A DNA stretch of 64,000 bases from Streptomyces sp. NRRL F-2580 (lineage in GTDB: Bacteria > Actinomycetota > Actinomycetes > Streptomycetales > Streptomycetaceae): NCBI RefSeq assembly GCF_000720115.1, contig NZ_JOIR01000035.1, positions 1-64,000 on the forward strand. The letters run 5' to 3'. The notes beneath the pieces were generated by a model. The model was not told where the DNA came from. It worked only from the letters and a program-made list of their open reading frames with translations, and did not search any database. Made by a program: the position numbers and the translations under genes. The stretch's first letter is position 1. Each line of letters starts with the position of its first letter. This document shows positions 35,792 through 44,925 of the stretch, piece after piece.

Positions 35792-36520
35792 GTGGATCTC
35801 ACTGGGCGCACGATAGTGGTGACCGGGGCCGGGCGTGGGTTGGGCCGAGCGTCGGCCTTGAAGGCAGGTCGATTGGGTGCGCGCGTGTTCGTGTCCGCGC
35901 GTTCTCTGGTTGCAGCACAGAGAGTGGCTGATGCGGTGGCGACCGACTCCGGGGCGAAAGCTGAAGCGTTCGCCTGTGATCTGGCCGACCCAGCCTCCAT
36001 ACGGGCCTTCGCGGAGGGAATCACCACCCACGCCGACCAGGTGGATGTGTTGATCAACAATGGCGCTCGCTACCTGGAAGGTGCCGATCTGTGGGACGCC
36101 GACGATGAGGCGATCACCGACACCATCGCTTCCGGAGCCACCGGCACACTGCTGACGGTCAAACGCCTCCTGCCGCTGCTACGCGCCTCTGCCGGCGCGG
36201 ACGTGGTCAACCTGGTCTCCTCGGTCGCGGAAACCCGCAACCACCGCTCCCAGGCACACCCCGCGTTCTACGCCGCCAAAGCCGCCCAGGCCGGCTTCGC
36301 CGACATCCTCTCCCGACGGCTCCGCCCCGAGGGCATCCGCGTCATCTCGCTCTACCCGCCGGACTTCACGGACGGCGACCCACTCCACCTCACCTGGGAT
36401 CAGGCTTCCCGAACTGCAGGCGACCCGCTGACCGCTCAATCCGTGCTCGACTGCGTCCTGTTCGCGATCGGCCAGCCGCGAGACTGCTTCATCCGCTCCT
36501 TCCACTTCGAGCAGATGTAG
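35792..36520 (+). CDS. Short-chain dehydrogenase/reductase with altered catalytic Tyr
   Basis: The protein has 242 residues. The cofactor motif is TGAGRGLGRASALKAGRLGA, then ACDLAD, NNGARY and VVNLVSSVAETRN. The catalytic segment reads HPAFYAAKAAQAGFADIL. Aligning Lys with the canonical YxxxK places Phe at the Tyr position, with a Tyr one residue later. GTG 35792 is chosen because GGAGG ends 7 bases upstream, whereas GTG 35786 is only one base from it. Its substrate is unknown. It is the last intact single-copy gene before the insertion-rich block. Confidence 0.85.
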   Translation: MDLTGRTIVVTGAGRGLGRASALKAGRLGARVFVSARSLVAAQRVADAVATDSGAKAEAFACDLADPASIRAFAEGITTHADQVDVLINNGARYLEGADLWDADDEAITDTIASGATGTLLTVKRLLPLLRASAGADVVNLVSSVAETRNHRSQAHPAFYAAKAAQAGFADILSRRLRPEGIRVISLYPPDFTDGDPLHLTWDQASRTAGDPLTAQSVLDCVLFAIGQPRDCFIRSFHFEQM

Positions 36521-36711
36521 GCGTCCGCCCGGCCCCAGTCCCACCAACGCGGACGATCGCCCCTTGCTGGGACAACCACCCGAGGAACGCGAGCGGCCCT
36601 GGCCGTTTTCCGAGAGCGCCATCACATAGACGACCACGACGTCTCCGTGTTCGACTCGCTGCTCCGTGGCTTGTTGGCGAGTTACGAGAGCGCCTGCGTC
36701 CTGCAGACCGG

Positions 36712-36942
36712 CTACCTGACGTCGCTTGGAACGGCGTGGTCAGGGCGCCGGGCCCGGATCATCGCGTAGGCGGGGTCGGTGCACACCGAGACGATCTTCT
36801 CGATGTCTCCGTCGTGTGCGTCGGCGGCTTCCCAGGCGGGGTCGCTGGTGAAGTCGCGGACCTTGACGAAGGTCATCTCGCCGATCGGAGTCCCGCTGCG
36901 GATACGCCAAGAGCCGGCCCCATACGCGCCATACGTGATCAT
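36712..36942 (-). CDS. Short unknown protein, possibly a gene remnant
   Basis: The frame has 76 residues: MITYGAYGAGSWRIRSGTPI, then EMTFVKVRDFTSDPAWEAADAHDGDIEKIVSVCTDPAYAMIRARR. The composition looks like a folded protein and not IS630 transposase, whose homology ends just upstream at about 36950. The ribosome site is weak. It may be the 3' part of a gene cut by the IS630 insertion. Bases 36521-36711 hold nothing I recognise. Confidence 0.35.
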   Translation of the reverse strand: MITYGAYGAGSWRIRSGTPIGEMTFVKVRDFTSDPAWEAADAHDGDIEKIVSVCTDPAYAMIRARRPDHAVPSDVR

Positions 36943-36952
36943 GCGGGTCCGC

Positions 36953-37731
36953 TCAGCCCGGCGGCCAGATGGGTGTTGAGGTTGTCCCAGACCACCACGA
37001 TCGGGCCGCGGAGCTGGATGTGTGCCCAGCACCAGCAGGTCGCGGTAGTCCTTCCAGGAGAAGCTCTTGCGTGCGCCCTTGAGGAGGAGATGGGTGCCGG
37101 GGCGGTGAATGGAGGGTGCGGCGGGACCTGCCACGGACGCGGATGATGGGGGTGTGCCCGCGTCGGCCCCGGGTGCGGGCGCGGGGCGGCGTCATGGAGA
37201 AGCCGGCCTGGTCGTCGAAGGCGATCCAGGCACCGGATGCCGCCGCGAGGCTTTTACCCAAGGCCACACCTCCTTCTTCCACAACTCCACCGAGTGCTCG
37301 TCCCGCTCGGGGGCTCTGCGGGCGGGTGCCTGCCAGGACCAGCTGTGTCGTTTCAGCAGCCGCCACACCGTCGCCACCGACAGGCTCACCCGAAGATGCC
37401 GGCCGATCAGCGTCTGGACCCGGGCCAGGGTCCAGCGTTCGTCTTCGAACCCTCGCGCAGACGGGCCTTTGCCGAGTTCCCCCTCGAGCACCGCGAACTG
37501 GGTATCGGTGATGGTCGGGGAGTTCGCCGGACCCGCCGAGCACAGGCTCTCCATGCCGCCCTCGCGCCAGGCGCGACGCCACCGGTCCACCGACCGGACA
37601 CTCACCCGCAGGTCTTTCGCGATGACCGCGGTCTTCTCACCCGCCGCGAACCGTTCACCGGCCTGAAGCCGGATCCCCTCACGAAACGCCCGACGCTCAG
37701 CGGTCAGGCCCCCACCCTCCGGATAACGCAT
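36953..37731 (-). pseudogene. IS630-family transposase remnant with frameshifts
   Basis: From 37731 the minus strand reads an IS630-type N-terminus (AFREGIRLQAGERFAAGEKTAVIAKDLRVSVRSVDRWRRAWREGG...) with the winged helix and KRHSWSWQAPARRA. The frame then shifts. WIAFDDQAGFSMTPPRARTRG (the DDE-domain start) is in a second frame, and IVVVWDNLNTHLAAGL in a third. The catalytic C-terminal third (YAPELNP region) is missing. It is inactive. Confidence 0.85.
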
Positions 37732-38018
37732 ACCACCGGCATACCGCAGGGATCATGAACCGTCACTCGCCGACGACAACCCGAAAAGCTCAGTAATCGC
37801 ACCGCAGTACGACCCATCAATTCTCGCCTGGGACAGTACAGTAGCCAACTCGCTCCGGCGTGCACCGGAGCACGTTCAGGGGGGCACGATTCTCTCGATC
37901 GCGGGTGGCGCCATCCACCCGTGACCGTTTCACCGTGTTGGAGCCATCGGGATTCCCGCGTCGCACCGGTGTCCGGTTCCCTCGGGGCCGGACACTCCAA
38001 GACCCAAAGGAACGAACC
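37732..38018. other. Intergenic region with leader hairpin
   Basis: No gene is recognised. CTCCGG...CCGGAG at 37853-37870 forms a small hairpin. GTGTCCGG (37969-37976) and CCGGACAC (37988-37995) form an 8-bp stem about 20 bases before the small membrane-protein start, a possible leader hairpin. Confidence 0.5.
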
Positions 38019-38297
38019 GTGGTGACCCCCACGCCTTTACGGGCCGATGCCCGCACCCACCTCTCAACCGCTGAGCCCACTAGCAGCAGCGGCCGCAGCG
38101 ACGCCGGAATCGTCATCGCCTTCATCATCTCCGCTGCAGCTCTCGCGGCCAAAGGCATGCCAGTGACCGACGTCCTGGCCCTCCTCGCCGGTGCAGGAAT
38201 CACCGCCGTGACCACAGTGCGCCTGAAGTCAGGCAGGCTCCTCGGACGCATAGGACAAGCCATCCGCGCAGCGCTGACCACCGCTCCGCAGGAGTAG
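38019..38297 (+). CDS. Small membrane protein of unknown function
   Basis: The protein has 92 residues from GTG 38019, with AAAGGAACG upstream at suitable spacing. A polar N-terminus (about 1-28) is followed by two hydrophobic helices (AGIVIAFIISAAALAAKG; VTDVLALLAGAGITAVTTV) and a basic tail (RLKSGRLLGRIGQAIRAAL). The layout resembles small holin-like or plasmid-spread proteins, but no family is identified. The in-frame region upstream to 37860 overlaps leader hairpins and is unlikely to be translated. Confidence 0.6.
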   Translation: MVTPTPLRADARTHLSTAEPTSSSGRSDAGIVIAFIISAAALAAKGMPVTDVLALLAGAGITAVTTVRLKSGRLLGRIGQAIRAALTTAPQE

Positions 38298-38350
38298 CAG
38301 CAGCCGATGGGCGAGTCATTGTCAAGAGTTGTGGATTGGGCTGTTGGCGT

Positions 38351-38911
38351 CTATCGAGCCTGTTCCCACTCGGTCCGGGTGAGTTCGTACTCGACTTCAC
38401 CGTGCTCGGAGCCCTCGATCGCCTCCGGCCAGTCCCCGGTGAAGTTGCGGACGAAGAATAGGCCCGATTTCTCCATGACGCGACGGGAACGGGTGTTGAC
38501 GGCCATCGTGTTCGCCGTGACCCGCTCGACCTCCATGTCCGTGAACCCCCTCTGGATCAGGGCGCGGGATCCCTCGGTGGCGTAACCGCGTCCCCATGCC
38601 GCCTGGTTCAACCGGTAGCCGAGTTCGACCACGGCGGTGCTGTGCTCCTCCAACGGCCGGAACTCGAACCAGCCCAGGAAGGTGCCGGTGGTCTTCTCCT
38701 GCGCGGCCCAGTGACCGCGGGTCTCCCAGCACGGGTAATCGTGCAGGAGTCGCGGCAGGGTCCGCGTCTCGATCGCCTGGCGGCTGGCGGGGCGGCCACC
38801 GTTGATGAAGCGCATGACGTCGGGGTCGTTGTCCAGGGCGAGCAGGTGGTCGGTGTCGGCCGCCGTGAACGCGCGCAGGACGAGCCGGTCGGTCTCCAGG
38901 AAGCTGGCCAT
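38351..38911 (-). CDS. GNAT acetyltransferase, RimJ/RimL type
   Basis: The protein has 186 residues. It opens MASFLETDRLVLRAFTAADTDHL, with acetyl-CoA motif A in VVELGYRLNQAAWGRGYATEGSRAL and the usual NTRSRRVMEKSGLFFVRNF segment. This is the RimJ/RimL ribosomal-protein-acetylase-like class. The target could be an N-terminal amine or a small molecule. Length and motifs are complete. It is intact among decayed neighbours. Confidence 0.9.
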   Translation of the reverse strand: MASFLETDRLVLRAFTAADTDHLLALDNDPDVMRFINGGRPASRQAIETRTLPRLLHDYPCWETRGHWAAQEKTTGTFLGWFEFRPLEEHSTAVVELGYRLNQAAWGRGYATEGSRALIQRGFTDMEVERVTANTMAVNTRSRRVMEKSGLFFVRNFTGDWPEAIEGSEHGEVEYELTRTEWEQAR

Positions 38912-38980
38912 GCCGCGATCTTCACCATGGGGTGGCCGGACCTGCCACCGATTTTTCCGACCAGCGCCAGGTGGTGGTGT

Positions 38981-39722
38981 TCATGCCGCTCGGGCCTCGG
39001 GTCGTTCGACCAGGACGCCCCGTTCGAAGCGGGCTCCGGCTCGGACGAGGGCGACGAGCTGGGGTGCGGTGATCGCCCGCCGACGGGCCTGGGCGGACTC
39101 GGCGAGCTTGAAGACCATCGCCAGGGCGGCGGCCGGGCTACCCGCGCCGCGGATGACCTTGGTCCGGAGCTTCACCGTGGAGAAGGGTCGATTCGATAGG
39201 ATTTGTGGTGCTCAGGTGGATCGAGTGTTCGGCGGGGAAGTCGTAGAACGCCAGCAGCTCCTCGGTATCGTCGGTGTTTTCTTGACGGCCTTGGGCCACT
39301 TCGCCCCGTAAGCCTTCGCGAAGTCCTTGACGGCCTTCTCGCCATGCGCGCGGTCCTCGGCGCTGTAGATCTCCTGCATGGCCTTCCTCACTCCGGGCTG
39401 CTCGGACTTCGGCAACGCGTTCATGGCATTACGGACCTTGTGCACCCAGCACTTGTGATGCCGGGCCTCGGGGAACACCTCCGCGAGGGCATTCCACAGG
39501 CCCATCGCGCCATCCCCGGCCACGAGCGCGGGGTCGCGCATGCCGCGCCGGCGGCAGTCGCGCAGCAGGTCGGCCCAGGACTCGGTCGACTCCCGCAGTC
39601 CCTCGGCGAGCGCGATCAGCTCCTTGCGGCCATCCGCACGGACGCTTCATGAGGACCAGGACGCAGGAGTGGGCCTGGCCGAGCCTGACCTTGGGATGGA
39701 CGCCGTCGGCCCACACGTACAC
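38981..39722 (-). pseudogene. IS256-family transposase remnant
   Basis: Reading from 39722: YVWADGVHPKVRLGQAHSCVLVLM (IS256 catalytic-domain start with Asp), then after a frameshift MRDPALVAGDGAMGLWNALAEVFPEARHHKCWVHKVRNAMNALP (second Asp), then a shift and the C-terminal VKLRTKVIRGAGSPAAALAMVFKL. The N-terminal half is absent and at least two frameshifts are present. It is inactive. Confidence 0.87.
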
Positions 39723-39795
39723 ATGGCACCAGGCGCAGATGGAGAAGGTGCGCCGTGCGAGCGGCGCCTACTCCTCCGACGCACCGCGTCTGAAC

Positions 39796-40336
39796 ATGGC
39801 CCGGGACGAAGCGGACCTCGGTGCAGTCCGCGCCGGCCTCCACGAACGGGCCGGCGCGCCCTCGCTGAGGGGGGATGCAGCGCCGCACCGAGCTGTCTCC
39901 GGACACCGAGCGCCTCTCACGCTCCACACTGCATCGGATCATCCGCCGCCGGCTCATTCCCCAGACCCGCGAGCGGATGGAGGCCTACCTCGTCGCCTGT
40001 GACCTCGCCGTGCACAAACGCCCGGCGTGGATGGAGGCATGGAAGAGGGTGCGCGCCACCACAGAGAACGAACGGGACCGCCGCAGACGCTCCGAGCAGG
40101 AACGCGCGCAGGAAGTCCATGCCTTGATTGCCGGGCCCCCGCAGCGAGGAGAAGGCGAGGCGCCTGATGCGGAAGGCCGGGCTCGCGCCGACCGAGAGGT
40201 TCCCCGGCCCTCGTCAGCCGTGGGGAGCGCACTGCGTGAAGTGCGGCAGTGGGGCCGGTTCCGCTTCGCGCAGGTCGTCCTCGGCGAAGCGGGGTGCGTG
40301 GTCTGCCGTGCGGCCCACCTCGGCTGCCGCGCGCCG
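39796..40336 (+). pseudogene. XRE helix-turn-helix / zinc-ribbon regulator, frameshifted and cut
   Basis: Three frames must be joined. ARDEADLGAVRAGLHERAGAPSLR is in one frame from about 39796. SPDTERLSRSTLHRIIRRRLIPQTRERMEAYLVACDL...KRPAWMEAWKRVR, an XRE HTH of Streptomyces type, is in the next. KARRLMRKAGLAPTERFPGP...PWGAHCVKCG and GCVVC are in others, giving a C-x2-C...C-x2-C zinc ribbon. Homology stops where ISL3 transposase sequence starts at about 40337. Confidence 0.55.
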
Positions 40337-41000
40337 CGCTGACCCTGGGTGCCGACGGCGGACCTTCGTTGAGCAGGTACCAGGCCTGACCCGCCGCCAT
40401 GGCATATTGACCGAGCGGCTGCGTTCCACCTGGGCTGAGGTGGGCCTCGCGTTGGCCGGCCGCGCCGGCGCCCGCCTTGCGGGTACGCTCGGCATCGCCG
40501 TCAGCCGCAGCACGGTGCTACGACTGTTCCATGCGATGCCTGACCCTCAGCCGAAGGCCCCGCGAGTAGTGCGCATCGACGAGTATGCGATGCGCAGAGG
40601 CCGTATCTACGGGACGGTGCTGGTCGACGTCGAAACCCGCAAATTCGTAGATCTGCTGCCCGACCGTGAAGCGGCCAGCGTCGCCGCATGGCTTGCCGAG
40701 CGCCCCGGGATCGAGGTGATCTGCCGCGACCGCGCTCCGTTCTTCGCCGAAGGCGCTAGCACCGGAGCACCCACCGCGGTGCAGGTCGCAGACCGCTTCC
40801 ATCTCTGGCGCAACCTCGGTGAGGCCGCCGAAAGATACGTATCGCGCCATCGGCCCTGTCTGCGAGCGCCATTCGCTCCGCCCCGTTCCGAGGGCACACC
40901 ACCGCCGGCTCCCATGGATTACCACGCAGCGTCACCGACCACAGAATGTGTGCCAGAGCCCCACTTCGGCAGGCACCTGCGTGAGCCCCGGACTGCTTGA
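40337..41000 (+). pseudogene. ISL3-family transposase remnant
   Basis: From CRRRTFVEQVPGLTRRHG to RHRPCL the sequence parallels the full transposase at 43238-44836 (its residues about 85-265) with high visible identity, including RIDEYAMRRGRIYGTVLVDVETRKFVDLLPDRE and EVICRDRAPFFAEGA. The N-terminal zinc-binding part and the C-terminal half are missing. Unrelated sequence follows to the stop at 41000. It is a paralogue of the intact element nearby. Confidence 0.88.
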
Positions 41001-41037
41001 GCCTCGTGACATCGTTGTGAGGCCTTCGCGGCAGGCG

Positions 41038-42333
41038 TCACAACACGTCAGGTGCACTCGCCGGGGAGGGATCCTTGGATGCCGGGTGATCCGGGCCGCC
41101 GGCCGGGTCGGCGGCACGCAGCGCCGCTTCGACCCGGCGGTTGCTGGTCATGGATGCCGTGATGGCCGTCATCGCCAGGAGGAGGCCGGCGGCAGCGTAG
41201 AGCGGGGTGCGGATGTCGTACGTGGTGGCCAGCCAGCCGCCGAGGAAGGCCCCGATGGGGGCGGCGCACATGGCGAGCATGCGGGAGGTGGAGGCGACCC
41301 GGCCCATGAGGTGGGCGGGGACGATCGCCTGCCGGAGGGAGGGCCCGAGCACCATCGTGGCGCCCATGCCGGCCCCGCAGACGGCGAGCGCCAGCCCGGC
41401 CACGTACGGGTTCGGGGCAGCGGCAAGGCCCAGGATGGCAAGCCCTTCGAGGGCGGCTGTGCAGGTCAGTGCGGTGCCGGTGCCGAGTCGTCGGCCAAGG
41501 TAGGAGGCGATGCCTGCACCGAGCAGACCGCCGGTGGCCTCCGCGGTGAGGAGCAGGCCGAAGCCGTAGGTGTCGATGCCGAGGCGGTCGTGCGCGAAGA
41601 GGGCGAGTACGGTCTCCACAGCGAGGAAGGCGACGTTCCCGACCGCCGGGCGGAGCGCGAGTCCGAGCAGCAGCCGGTCCCGGAATACGTAGGAGGCGCC
41701 GGCCCGCGCCTGCCGAAGCAGCGACTCACGGACCTGCGGTACGGGCCGGGGCGTGGCGGGAAGTGACCGTACGAGCAGTGCGCTGAGCGCGAACGAGACC
41801 GCGTCGGCGAGCAGCGGAATGGCCCGTCCGAGCGCGAGCAGGGCACTGCCCGCGGGCGGTCCGGCGAAGCCGGACGCGGCGGTCTGGGCGCCGCGCAGGC
41901 GGGAGTTGGCGCGCTCCAGGAGCGCGGGGTTACGGCCGAGCAGATCCGGTAGATAGGCCGTGGCGGCCGTGTCGAAGAAGAGTCCGCCGAGGCCGAGGAG
42001 GAAGGCGACGGCAGCGAGCAGCGGAATGCTCAGCACGTCGAGCGCGGCCGCTGCCGCCGGTATCGCGAGCAGCACCGCACGGGACGCGTCCGCGACCCAC
42101 ATCGTGCGCCGGCGGTCCCAGCGGTCCACCAGCGCACCGCCGAGCACCCCGAAGAGCAGCCACGGCAGCGTTCCGGCGGCCGTGACGACGGCGAGCGCCA
42201 TCGGATCCCGCGTCAACGTCAACGCGAGCAGAGGCAGCGCGGCGTGCGTCACCCCGTCACCGAGCGAGGACACCGTCTGCGCAGTCCACAGCCGTCCGAA
42301 CCCGGTCGGCAACTTCCGAACGTCCGAGGTCAC
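41038..42333 (-). CDS. MFS transporter (enterobactin-exporter/EntS-like)
   Basis: The protein has 431 residues with about 12 transmembrane helices. The N-terminal half has LWTAQTVSSLGDGVTHAALPLLAL and GVLGGALVDRWDRRRTMWVADASRAVLL (motif A). The second half has GVLGAG-like turns (EATGGLLGAGIASYLGRRLG). This is the MFS_3 branch often linked to macrolide or siderophore efflux. GTG 42333 overlaps the stop of the ArsR gene (GTGA), so expression is coupled to that regulator. Confidence 0.87.
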   Translation of the reverse strand: MTSDVRKLPTGFGRLWTAQTVSSLGDGVTHAALPLLALTLTRDPMALAVVTAAGTLPWLLFGVLGGALVDRWDRRRTMWVADASRAVLLAIPAAAAALDVLSIPLLAAVAFLLGLGGLFFDTAATAYLPDLLGRNPALLERANSRLRGAQTAASGFAGPPAGSALLALGRAIPLLADAVSFALSALLVRSLPATPRPVPQVRESLLRQARAGASYVFRDRLLLGLALRPAVGNVAFLAVETVLALFAHDRLGIDTYGFGLLLTAEATGGLLGAGIASYLGRRLGTGTALTCTAALEGLAILGLAAAPNPYVAGLALAVCGAGMGATMVLGPSLRQAIVPAHLMGRVASTSRMLAMCAAPIGAFLGGWLATTYDIRTPLYAAAGLLLAMTAITASMTSNRRVEAALRAADPAGGPDHPASKDPSPASAPDVL

Positions 42334-42869
42334 TTGGCGCCCTCCTCGGCCTGCTCGCGCGGTGCCGGGTGGAACAGTGCGAAGACGAGTGACGCGTCCG
42401 GCAGCGACGGATCGGACAGCTCCCGGTACTCGTCCGCCAGTGCCTGCAGCCGCGCCCCCAGCTGCGCGAACTGCTCCTCGGTGAGCCGCAGATGCGCCAT
42501 CCGTACATGCCGTGCGCCGTCCACCGGAGCTGCCTCCAGGTCCGCCACCGCATGCCGCATCAGCACATCCGGCCCTCCCTCGCCCGGATCCGGCAGCACG
42601 ATCGCCCGCGCGGCCATCGCGTAATACCGCTCGGTGACCCCGCGGACCTTCCGCGTCCGTACCACCTTCACCAGGCCGGCCCGCTCCAGCAGCCGTACGT
42701 GGTAGCTGGAACTCCCCTTCGCAAGGCCCACTCGCTCGGCGATCTGCGTGATCGTCGCGGGCTCGAAGCGGAGCACGGCCATGATCCGGTGACGCGTGAG
42801 ATTGGATACGGCGCGCAACTGCTCGTCCGTGGTGACGTGAAACGTCTCGGGAAGATCATCGGTAGGCAT
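42330..42869 (-). CDS. ArsR-type winged-helix regulator
   Basis: The protein has 179 residues from ATG 42869. The HTH (about 12-70) reads DEQLRAVSNLTRHRIMAVLRFEPATITQIAERVGLAKGSSSYHVRLLERAGLVKVVRTRKVRG. No metal-binding Cys cluster is visible, so it is not a classic metal sensor. The C-terminal half may bind a small molecule. The frame to 42971 is longer, but a perfect 26-bp operator-like repeat occupies 42875-42900. It is translationally coupled to the MFS exporter and likely represses the pair. Confidence 0.88.
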   Translation of the reverse strand: MPTDDLPETFHVTTDEQLRAVSNLTRHRIMAVLRFEPATITQIAERVGLAKGSSSYHVRLLERAGLVKVVRTRKVRGVTERYYAMAARAIVLPDPGEGGPDVLMRHAVADLEAAPVDGARHVRMAHLRLTEEQFAQLGARLQALADEYRELSDPSLPDASLVFALFHPAPREQAEEGAK

Positions 42870-42874
42870 GCGAG

Positions 42875-42900
42875 CAATGGTCAACGATCCTTGACCATTG
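42875..42900. promoter_or_regulatory. Perfect 10-bp inverted repeat, ArsR operator candidate
   Basis: CAATGGTCAA (42875-42884) and TTGACCATTG (42891-42900) are perfectly complementary with a 6-base spacer. The repeat begins 6 bases upstream of the ArsR ATG, the expected place for an autoregulatory site. The second arm includes a TTGACC that could be part of a promoter. Confidence 0.75.
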
Positions 42901-43108
42901 AGCAAGGGGATTTCGCGCGGACTTCCAGAATCTGCTGTCCGGCGCGCGAGACCTTCCGTCACCCCCCCCACCCACCGCCATCCGGGCAGCTGTCGCAGAT
43001 CAGGCCAAGATCAATCTCAGCAGGTACCTTGCGTACCTCAAACTGCCTCGGCAGAAATCGAACGACCGCTGGCCGTCGTGCCTCCCGAAGTGGTGCACAT
43101 CTGCTGTC

Positions 43109-43116
43109 GGTTCGAC
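43109..43116. repeat. Left target-site duplication of the ISL3 element
   Basis: GGTTCGAC here is repeated exactly at 45526-45533, directly outside both inverted repeats. Eight bases is the usual ISL3-family duplication length. Confidence 0.9.
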
Positions 43117-43237
43117 GGTTCTGGCTCAGGTTCTGTGGTCTGGCCACGTTGAGTAACGGCAGGGGCAGTGACAGGTGTTGGCCAGGTCGCCCGAAAATAG
43201 CTCTACGTCCGGGTGGTTGGGCTGACAGTTCGGAGCC

Positions 43238-44836
43238 GTGGACGACCTTGCAGTTCGGTTGAAGGATCTGCTGTTCCCGTCGGTGGCGGACGTGGTGGTG
43301 TTGTCGGTAGACGTGGATATCGCGATAGTGCGCGTTGACGTCCAGGGCTCGGCGGTGGGCGCGTCGTGTCCGTTGTGCGGGACGTGGTCTGACCATGTTC
43401 ATGGGTCCTACCTGCGGTTTCCTGCTGACGTGCCGAGCGGTGGCAGGAGTGTGGTTCTCCGGTTGAGAGTGCGGCGGTTCACCTGCCCGAATGCCTTCTG
43501 TGGTCGGCGGACGTTCGTCGAGCAGATACCGGGGCTGACACGTCGCCACGGCCAGCGGACGGATCGGCTTCGCTCGGTGCTGTCCGACATCGGTCTGGCC
43601 TTGGCCGGCCGGGCCTGTGCCCGGATGGCCCGGATGGTCGGCGTCGGCGTCAGCCGGAGTACGGTCCTGCGCCTGGTCGACGCATTGCCGGAACCGGAGC
43701 CGCCCGCCCCGCGGGTGGTCGGTGTCGACGAGTACGCGACTCGCAAAGGACGGCACTACGGCACCGTCCTGGTGGACGTCGAGACTCGCCGGCCGGTCGA
43801 CCTGCTGCCCGACCGGGAATCGGCCAGCCTCGCAGCCTGGCTCGCGAAGCGGCCGGGGATCGAGGTGGTCTGCCGGGACCGGGCGCCCTTCTTCGCCGAG
43901 GGTGCCACCGTCGGCGCGCCCCAGGCGGTCCAGGTCGCCGACCGGTGGCACCTGTGGCACAACCTCCGCGAGGCCGCCGAACGAAGCGTCTCCCAGCACC
44001 GCCGCTGCCTGCAGGTACTCGTTCCCGCTGCCCCGCAGCCCGACACAGAACCGGCTCCGGCAGCCGAGCCCGCGACCTCGCCGTGGGCGACCAGCAGCCG
44101 CTACGCGGATCGCACCAGAGCCCGGCACGCCACGATCCATGCCCTGATCGAGGCCGGGCACAGCCGGCGCTCGATCCAACGTCAGCTCGGCATGACCTAC
44201 TGCACCGTCCAGCGTTTCGCCGACGCCGCACGACCGGAAGACCTCTTCACCGGCCAGTGGCAGAACCGGTCCTCGGTCCTGGACGAGTACAAGCCCTACC
44301 TTGATGACCGCTGGAGCGAGGGCTGCACCAATGCCTGGAAGCTATGGGAGGAGATCGTCCCCCTCGGCTACCGGGGAAGCTACGGACGCGTCCGTGCCTA
44401 CCTGCACCTCAAACGGACATCACCCCGTCCGGTGGCGGCCCGGCCCCCTTCGCCCCGCTCAGTCGCTGGGTGGATCCTCCGCCGCCCCGAGACCCTCGCC
44501 GAACCCGAGCAACTCCAGCTCAAGAACATCTCAGCCAACTGCCCCGAGATCGCCGCCCTCACCCGCCACGTCCGGTCGTTCGCGACCATGCTGACCGGGC
44601 GCCAGGGCGAACAGCTGCCCGCCTGGCTCGACGCCGTCCGACAGGACGACCTTCCCAGCCTCCACACGCTCGCCACGGGACTCGAACGCGACCGGGAGGC
44701 CGTCATCGCCGGCCTGACCTTGCCCTGGAACTCAGGCGTCGTCGAAGGACATGTCAACAGGATCAAAATGCTCAAGCGTCAGATGTTCGGTCGCGCGGGC
44801 TTCGCCCTCCTGCGGAAACGGGTTCTCATGTCCTGA
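43238..44836 (+). CDS. ISL3-family transposase
   Basis: The protein has 532 residues from GTG 43238. The N-terminal zinc-binding part has CPLCGTWSDHVHGSYLRFPADVP and RRFTCPNAFCGRRTFVEQ. A helix-turn-helix region follows (RACARMARMVGVGVSRSTVLRL). The DDE catalytic core has Asp in RVVGVDEYATRKG, Asp in EVVCRDRAPFFAEG and Glu in WNSGVVEGHVNRIKMLKRQMFGRAGF. Length and motifs are complete, so it is probably active. A second HTH-like segment (HSRRSIQRQLGMTYCTVQRFADAA) is inserted between the second Asp and the Glu, as in Streptomyces ISL3 elements. Confidence 0.95.
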   Translation: MDDLAVRLKDLLFPSVADVVVLSVDVDIAIVRVDVQGSAVGASCPLCGTWSDHVHGSYLRFPADVPSGGRSVVLRLRVRRFTCPNAFCGRRTFVEQIPGLTRRHGQRTDRLRSVLSDIGLALAGRACARMARMVGVGVSRSTVLRLVDALPEPEPPAPRVVGVDEYATRKGRHYGTVLVDVETRRPVDLLPDRESASLAAWLAKRPGIEVVCRDRAPFFAEGATVGAPQAVQVADRWHLWHNLREAAERSVSQHRRCLQVLVPAAPQPDTEPAPAAEPATSPWATSSRYADRTRARHATIHALIEAGHSRRSIQRQLGMTYCTVQRFADAARPEDLFTGQWQNRSSVLDEYKPYLDDRWSEGCTNAWKLWEEIVPLGYRGSYGRVRAYLHLKRTSPRPVAARPPSPRSVAGWILRRPETLAEPEQLQLKNISANCPEIAALTRHVRSFATMLTGRQGEQLPAWLDAVRQDDLPSLHTLATGLERDREAVIAGLTLPWNSGVVEGHVNRIKMLKRQMFGRAGFALLRKRVLMS

Positions 44837-44925
44837 TCACCAAACCCGCAGGAGGAACGCGATGGCAGCATCGTCTGGAAATGTGCGAGTCTCCTTCTCT
44901 CAGATGGCCGATCGAGAAGACTGTG

